From an uncultured Bacteroidales bacterium (GTDB taxonomy: Bacteria; Bacteroidota; Bacteroidia; Bacteroidales; Marinilabiliaceae), in NCBI GenBank assembly GCA_934699135.1, contig CAKUVM010000002.1:62001-126000 (forward strand): 64,000 bases of DNA, written 5' to 3'. Made by a program: the position numbers and the translations under genes. Every line of letters begins with the position of its first letter. Position 1 is the first letter of the stretch. Of this stretch, positions 60,767 through 64,000 are shown piece after piece. The notes under the pieces were generated by a model. It saw nothing but the letters and a program-made list of their open reading frames with translations. It did not search any database and was not told where the DNA came from.

Positions 60767-61852
60767 CTATTCCATCCCGGCCTCTGGCTCAACGTCCTCC
60801 TCCGGGTCGGTCTCGGGCTCGCCTATGGAGTCTTCGGGCTCTTGGCCGTGTGAGAACGCGGCGCGCACTTTGGCCTCAATCTCCTCTTGGAGCTCGGGGT
60901 TGTCTTTTAGCACTCGGAGGGCACCCTCCCGGCCTTGGGCCAGCTTGGTGCCGGCGTAGCTGAACCAGGAGCCGCTCTTCTTGACAATGTCCAGGTTGGT
61001 GGCAAGGTCTAGAATCTCGCCCACTTTGGAGATGCCCTCGCCGAAGCGGATCTCGAACTCCGTCTTGCGGAATGGGGGCGCCACCTTGTTCTTCACCACC
61101 TTGGCGCGCGTGAGCGAGCCCAGCACCTCGTCGCCGGCCTTGATGGGGCTGACCTTGCGGACGTCGATGCGTATGGAGGCGTAGAACTTGAGGGCGTTGC
61201 CGCCCGTGGTGGTCTCGGGGTTGCCGAACATGACGCCAATCTTCTCGCGGAGCTGGTTGATGAAGATGCAGGTGGTGTTGGTCTTGGAGAGCGCGCCGGT
61301 GAGCTTGCGCAGGGCCTGGCTCATGAGGCGGGCGTGGAGACCCATCTTGGCCTCGCCCATCTCACCCTCAATCTCGGCCTTGGGGGTGAGGGCGGCCACT
61401 GAGTCGATGACGATGATGTCTATGGCCGACGAGCGTATGAGCTGCTCCGCCACCTCAAGGGCCTGCTCACCGTTGTCTGGCTGGCTCATGTAGAGCGAGT
61501 TCATGTCCACGCCCAGTTTCTCGGCGTAGGTGGGGTCGAAGGCGTGCTCGGCGTCAATGAAAGCCGCTATGCCGCCGCCCTTTTGCGCCTCGGCTATGGC
61601 GTGTATGGCCAAGGTGGTCTTGCCAGACGACTCCGGGCCGAAGATCTCAATGATTCGGCCACGCGGGTAGCCGCCCACGCCCAAGGCCATGTCTAGCCCC
61701 AGCGAGCCTGTGGGGATGACCGGCACTTTCTCAACCTGACGGTCTCCCATGCGCATGATGGTGCCCTTGCCGTAGGCCTTGTCTATCTTATCCATTGTGA
61801 GCTTGAGGGCCGCCAGCTTCTTGGCCTTCAGCTCTTCTGCGTTGTCTGCCAT
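60767..61852 (-). CDS. recA: Recombinase RecA
   Basis: A 361-residue DNA strand-exchange protein. Walker A is GPESSGKTT (72-80), Walker B includes [10 protein letters not shown] (about 144-153), and loop 2 follows the segment [22 protein letters not shown] (about 207-228). The C-terminal tail is very acidic ([15 protein letters not shown]), as usual. It is preceded by a -7 element at 61897-61904 with a perfect palindrome just upstream (61913-61933). hflX and polA lie upstream on the same strand. Confidence 0.98.
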   Translation of the reverse strand: MADNAEELKAKKLAALKLTMDKIDKAYGKGTIMRMGDRQVEKVPVIPTGSLGLDMALGVGGYPRGRIIEIFGPESSGKTTLAIHAIAEAQKGGGIAAFIDAEHAFDPTYAEKLGVDMNSLYMSQPDNGEQALEVAEQLIRSSAIDIIVIDSVAALTPKAEIEGEMGEAKMGLHARLMSQALRKLTGALSKTNTTCIFINQLREKIGVMFGNPETTTGGNALKFYASIRIDVRKVSPIKAGDEVLGSLTRAKVVKNKVAPPFRKTEFEIRFGEGISKVGEILDLATNLDIVKKSGSWFSYAGTKLAQGREGALRVLKDNPELQEEIEAKVRAAFSHGQEPEDSIGEPETDPEEDVEPEAGME

Positions 61853-61896
61853 ATCTGTGTATGTGTTTTTCTGTTTTCCTTTTCCTTGAACAGGGG

Positions 61897-61904
61897 CAAA
61901 GGTA
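61897..61904 (-). promoter_or_regulatory. Possible -7 promoter element for recA
   Basis: TACCTTTG on the minus strand is an exact -7 match, 45 nt upstream of the recA ATG. The region where the -33 box should be is taken up by the palindrome at 61913-61933. Confidence 0.45.
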
Positions 61905-61912
61905 CGTCAGGG

Positions 61913-61933
61913 TTTTGACAAGTCTTGTCAAAA
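61913..61933. promoter_or_regulatory. Perfect 21-nt palindrome at the recA promoter, operator-like
   Basis: TTTTGACAAG (61913-61922), one T, then CTTGTCAAAA (61924-61933): two perfect 10-bp half-sites. It covers the -33 region of the proposed recA promoter in the 109-nt hflX-recA gap. A dimeric regulator site is the simplest reading; a weak hflX terminator is the alternative. Confidence 0.55.
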
Positions 61934-61961
61934 AGCCGCGAGAGGATAATTTTTTCCGCTG

Positions 61962-63236
61962 CTACCGCGGCTGCGCCTCGTCATCGTAGGTGTCGTAGAG
62001 GAAGTCGTTGTAGGGGAAGCGCTGAGTGTGCACCTTCCGCACCTCGTCATAGACCACTTGGCGCAGCTCGTCGAAGTTGGTCTTCTCCTTGGCCGAGATG
62101 AAGACGCACTTGCGTTGCTTGGCCATCCACGTCTTTTTCAGGTCGTCTAGTGATACGTTTTCTCGACGCACAGGGGTGAGATCGTCCTCGTCTTTGGGCG
62201 TGTAGGAGAAAGCGTCCACTTTGTTGAACACGATGATTGAAGTCTTGGTGGAGCATCCCAGCTCCTCCAGCGTCTTGTCCACCACCTCAATCTGCTGCTC
62301 AAAGGCGGGGTGCGAGATGTCCACCACATGGAGCAGGATGTCGGCCTCACGAACCTCATCGAGTGTGGATTTGAAGCTCTCCACCAGATGCGTGGGCAGC
62401 TTGCGGATGAAGCCGACAGTGTCCGCCACAAGGAATGGCAGGTTCTCAATCACCACCTTGCGCACCGTGGTGTCTAACGTGGCGAAGAGTTTGTTCTCGG
62501 CAAAGACGTTGCTCTTTGAGAGCGCGTTCATAAGGGTGCTTTTGCCCACGTTGGTGTAGCCCACGAGCGCCACCCTCACCAGCTTGCCGCGGTTTTGCCT
62601 CTGGGTGTTCATCTGGCGGTCAATGTGCCGCAGCTCCTCTTTGAGGAGGGAGATGCGATCCAGGACGATTCGGCGGTCGGTCTCGATCTGTTTCTCACCG
62701 GGGCCTCTCATGCCAATTCCGCCCTTCTGCCTCTCAAGGTGCGTCCACAGCCTGGTGAGCCTGGGCAAGAGGTACTGATATTGCGCCAGCTCCACCTGTG
62801 TTTTGGCGTGGGCTGTGCGGGCGCGGCGCGCGAAGATGTCGAGGATGAGCGACGTGCGGTCCAGCACGGCGATTCCCAGCCCCTCCTCAAGGTTTTTCTG
62901 CTGCGACGGGCTCAGCTCGTCATCGCATATGGCGGTCTCGACCTCATTCTCCTCCACAAAGGCGCGGATCTCCTGAATTTTGCCGGAGCCCAGATAGGCC
63001 CGCGAGTCGGGCATGGGCAGGTTTTGAGTGAAACGCCCTACGGTCTCGGCGCCGGCGGTCTCGGCCAGAAAGGCCAGCTCGTCTAGGTAGTCGCCCACCT
63101 GCTGCAGGCTTGTCATGGGCGTGCGGACAGAGAAGAGGACCACCCTCTCCAAGTCCTTGTCTTGGTTTGCGTTGTCTAGCAAAGCGAATGTGTTGTTGAA
63201 AGAGTAAGCGTCTGCAAATATAGCATTAAAAAGCAT
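61962..63236 (-). CDS. hflX: GTPase HflX
   Basis: A 424-residue ribosome-associated GTPase that rescues or splits stalled ribosomes. The N-terminal domain has DYLDELAFLAETAGAETVGRF (about 49-69) and GSGKIQEIRAFVEE; the linker has GGIGMRGPGEKQIETDRR (172-189). The G motifs are G1 GYTNVGKS (226-233), G3 DTVGF and G4 NKVD. It starts 5 nt after the polA stop. A -7-like TATATTTG (63215-63222) within its first codons could mean a later start, but no ATG follows until codon 41, so the ATG at 63236 is kept. Confidence 0.95.
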   Translation of the reverse strand: MLFNAIFADAYSFNNTFALLDNANQDKDLERVVLFSVRTPMTSLQQVGDYLDELAFLAETAGAETVGRFTQNLPMPDSRAYLGSGKIQEIRAFVEENEVETAICDDELSPSQQKNLEEGLGIAVLDRTSLILDIFARRARTAHAKTQVELAQYQYLLPRLTRLWTHLERQKGGIGMRGPGEKQIETDRRIVLDRISLLKEELRHIDRQMNTQRQNRGKLVRVALVGYTNVGKSTLMNALSKSNVFAENKLFATLDTTVRKVVIENLPFLVADTVGFIRKLPTHLVESFKSTLDEVREADILLHVVDISHPAFEQQIEVVDKTLEELGCSTKTSIIVFNKVDAFSYTPKDEDDLTPVRRENVSLDDLKKTWMAKQRKCVFISAKEKTNFDELRQVVYDEVRKVHTQRFPYNDFLYDTYDDEAQPR

Positions 63237-63241
63237 TGGCG

Positions 63242-64000
63242 TCAGTGAGCCTGGAGCCAGTTGTCTCCCACGCCCACCTCGGCCGTGAGAGGCGCGTCGA
63301 GGGCGCAGGCCGACTCCATCTTCTCCTTGACGAGAGCCGACACGGCCTCTAGCTCGGCCTCCGGCACCTCCAAGACGAGCTCATCATGCACCTGGAGAAT
63401 CATGCGCGCAGCGTAGCCCCCTTGGCGCAGCGCGTCGTGGACGGCGATCATGGCCAGCTTGATGATGTCCGCCGCCGTGCCCTGTATGGGCGCGTTGATG
63501 GCATTTCGCTCGGCCACGCCTCGGACTGTGGCGTTTCTGGAGTTTATGTCCGGCAGCTCGCGCCGGCGGCCAAAGAGCGTCTTGACCACACCCGTCGCGC
63601 GGGCCTGCTCCACGCACCTCTCCATATACGCCTTCACGCCGGGGAAGTTGGCGAAATAGCCGTCAATGAGATCCTTGGCCTCTTTGCGTGGGATGTCTAG
63701 CCTCTCGGCCAGGCCGAAGGCGGAGATGCCGTATATGATGCCGAAGTTGGCCGTCTTGGCCTTGCGGCGCATGTCTGGCGTCACGTCGGCCGCGGCCACG
63801 CCAAAGACCTTGGCCGCCGTGGCGGTGTGGACGTCCTCCCCGTTGCGGAAGGCGGAGAGCAGATGCTCATCTTGGCTGAAATGAGCCATTATGCGCAACT
63901 CCACCTGCGAATAGTCCGCCGATAGAATCTTGCACCCTGGCTTCGCTACGAAGCACTCCCTCACCCTGCGGCCATCCTCATCGCGGACGGGTATGTTTTG
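63242..64000 (-). CDS. polA: DNA polymerase I, C-terminal part (5' end beyond window)
   Basis: The frame is open from the window edge to a stop at 63242, 252 codons of the polymerase domain. It begins QNIPVRDEDGRRVRECF, then motif A (ILSADYSQVELRIMAHFS), motif B on the O helix (RRKAKTANFGIIYGIS) and motif C (VHDELVLEVPE). All catalytic acids in this part are present. The fingers and palm are seen; the exonuclease domains lie beyond the edge. It is followed at 5 nt by hflX and then recA. Confidence 0.96.
   Translation of the reverse strand, partial: QNIPVRDEDGRRVRECFVAKPGCKILSADYSQVELRIMAHFSQDEHLLSAFRNGEDVHTATAAKVFGVAAADVTPDMRRKAKTANFGIIYGISAFGLAERLDIPRKEAKDLIDGYFANFPGVKAYMERCVEQARATGVVKTLFGRRRELPDINSRNATVRGVAERNAINAPIQGTAADIIKLAMIAVHDALRQGGYAARMILQVHDELVLEVPEAELEAVSALVKEKMESACALDAPLTAEVGVGDNWLQAH

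Noticed and set aside
63215..63222. Promoter inside the first codons of hflX implying a later start
   Set aside because: TATATTTG is a short match that can arise by chance; no ATG follows until codon 41, and the gene is 5 nt behind polA, so co-transcription is simpler.
1..64000. CRISPR array, prophage or insertion sequence
   Set aside because: No regularly spaced direct repeats, transposase or phage structural or integrase genes were seen on either strand.

Overview
The window reads as chromosomal DNA of a GC-rich gut-type Bacteroidales bacterium (Prevotellaceae- or Muribaculaceae-like). The signs are a SusC/SusD polysaccharide utilisation locus, lipoprotein signals followed by acidic export residues, promoters of the Bacteroidetes type (TTTG, about 20 nt, TAnnTTTG), weak or absent Shine-Dalgarno sites, a type IX secretion C-terminal domain, and the Bacteroides-like order purH-mreB-mreC-mreD-mrdA-rodA. 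No phage, insertion sequence, rRNA or CRISPR array is visible. All taxonomy and function here come from reading the sequence; no database search was run.

Layout. 1-14796 (minus): a xylan-type utilisation locus in the order SusC, SusD, a TIG-like surface glycan-binding lipoprotein, a GH10 xylanase lipoprotein carrying two inserted carbohydrate-binding modules, a GH35/DUF5597-like glycosidase, a GH115 alpha-glucuronidase and an SGNH acetylesterase cut by the window edge. Together they fit binding, import and stripping of acetylated glucuronoxylan. A terminator-like hairpin after the GH10 gene and a -7 element before the GH35 gene suggest two transcription units. 14797-15757 is a long intergenic region. 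15758-22274 (plus): carB, then a four-subunit 2-oxoacid:ferredoxin oxidoreductase operon. 22475-26576 (minus): a secreted metallophosphoesterase followed by an unpaired TonB-dependent receptor. 26787-28800 (plus): DUF177-rpmF, guanine deaminase and a Nudix protein with an altered Nudix box.

28915-30219 (minus) is metK; 30461-30534 (minus) is tRNA-Ala(GGC) with a good promoter. 30593-38749 (minus) is the cell-shape block purH-mreBCD-mrdA-rodA plus a DUF502 membrane protein. 38896-43273 (minus) holds glmS, rbfA, a methyltransferase and a LolC/E-type permease. 43494-54392 (plus) is a long tightly packed block: class A penicillin-binding protein, flippase-like membrane protein, lpxK, purine nucleoside phosphorylase, a nucleotidyltransferase-like protein, a YfhO-like membrane protein and a DUF4954 hexapeptide-repeat protein. 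54543-55544 (plus) is a lone fabH with its own promoter and terminator. 55649-57522 (minus) is an M16 peptidase and an O-methyltransferase.

57655-60651 (minus) is an accessory patch with AT-rich stretches: a small secreted protein, a type IX-secreted protein and an orphan C5-cytosine DNA methyltransferase with an N-terminal helix-turn-helix. It abuts recA, hflX and the 3' end of polA (60767-64000, minus). The strongest leads are a perfect palindrome at the recA promoter, the HTH-methyltransferase fusion, the altered Nudix box, and the folded RNA elements within the xylan locus and upstream of the oxidoreductase operon. I did not find a clearly undescribed multi-gene system.
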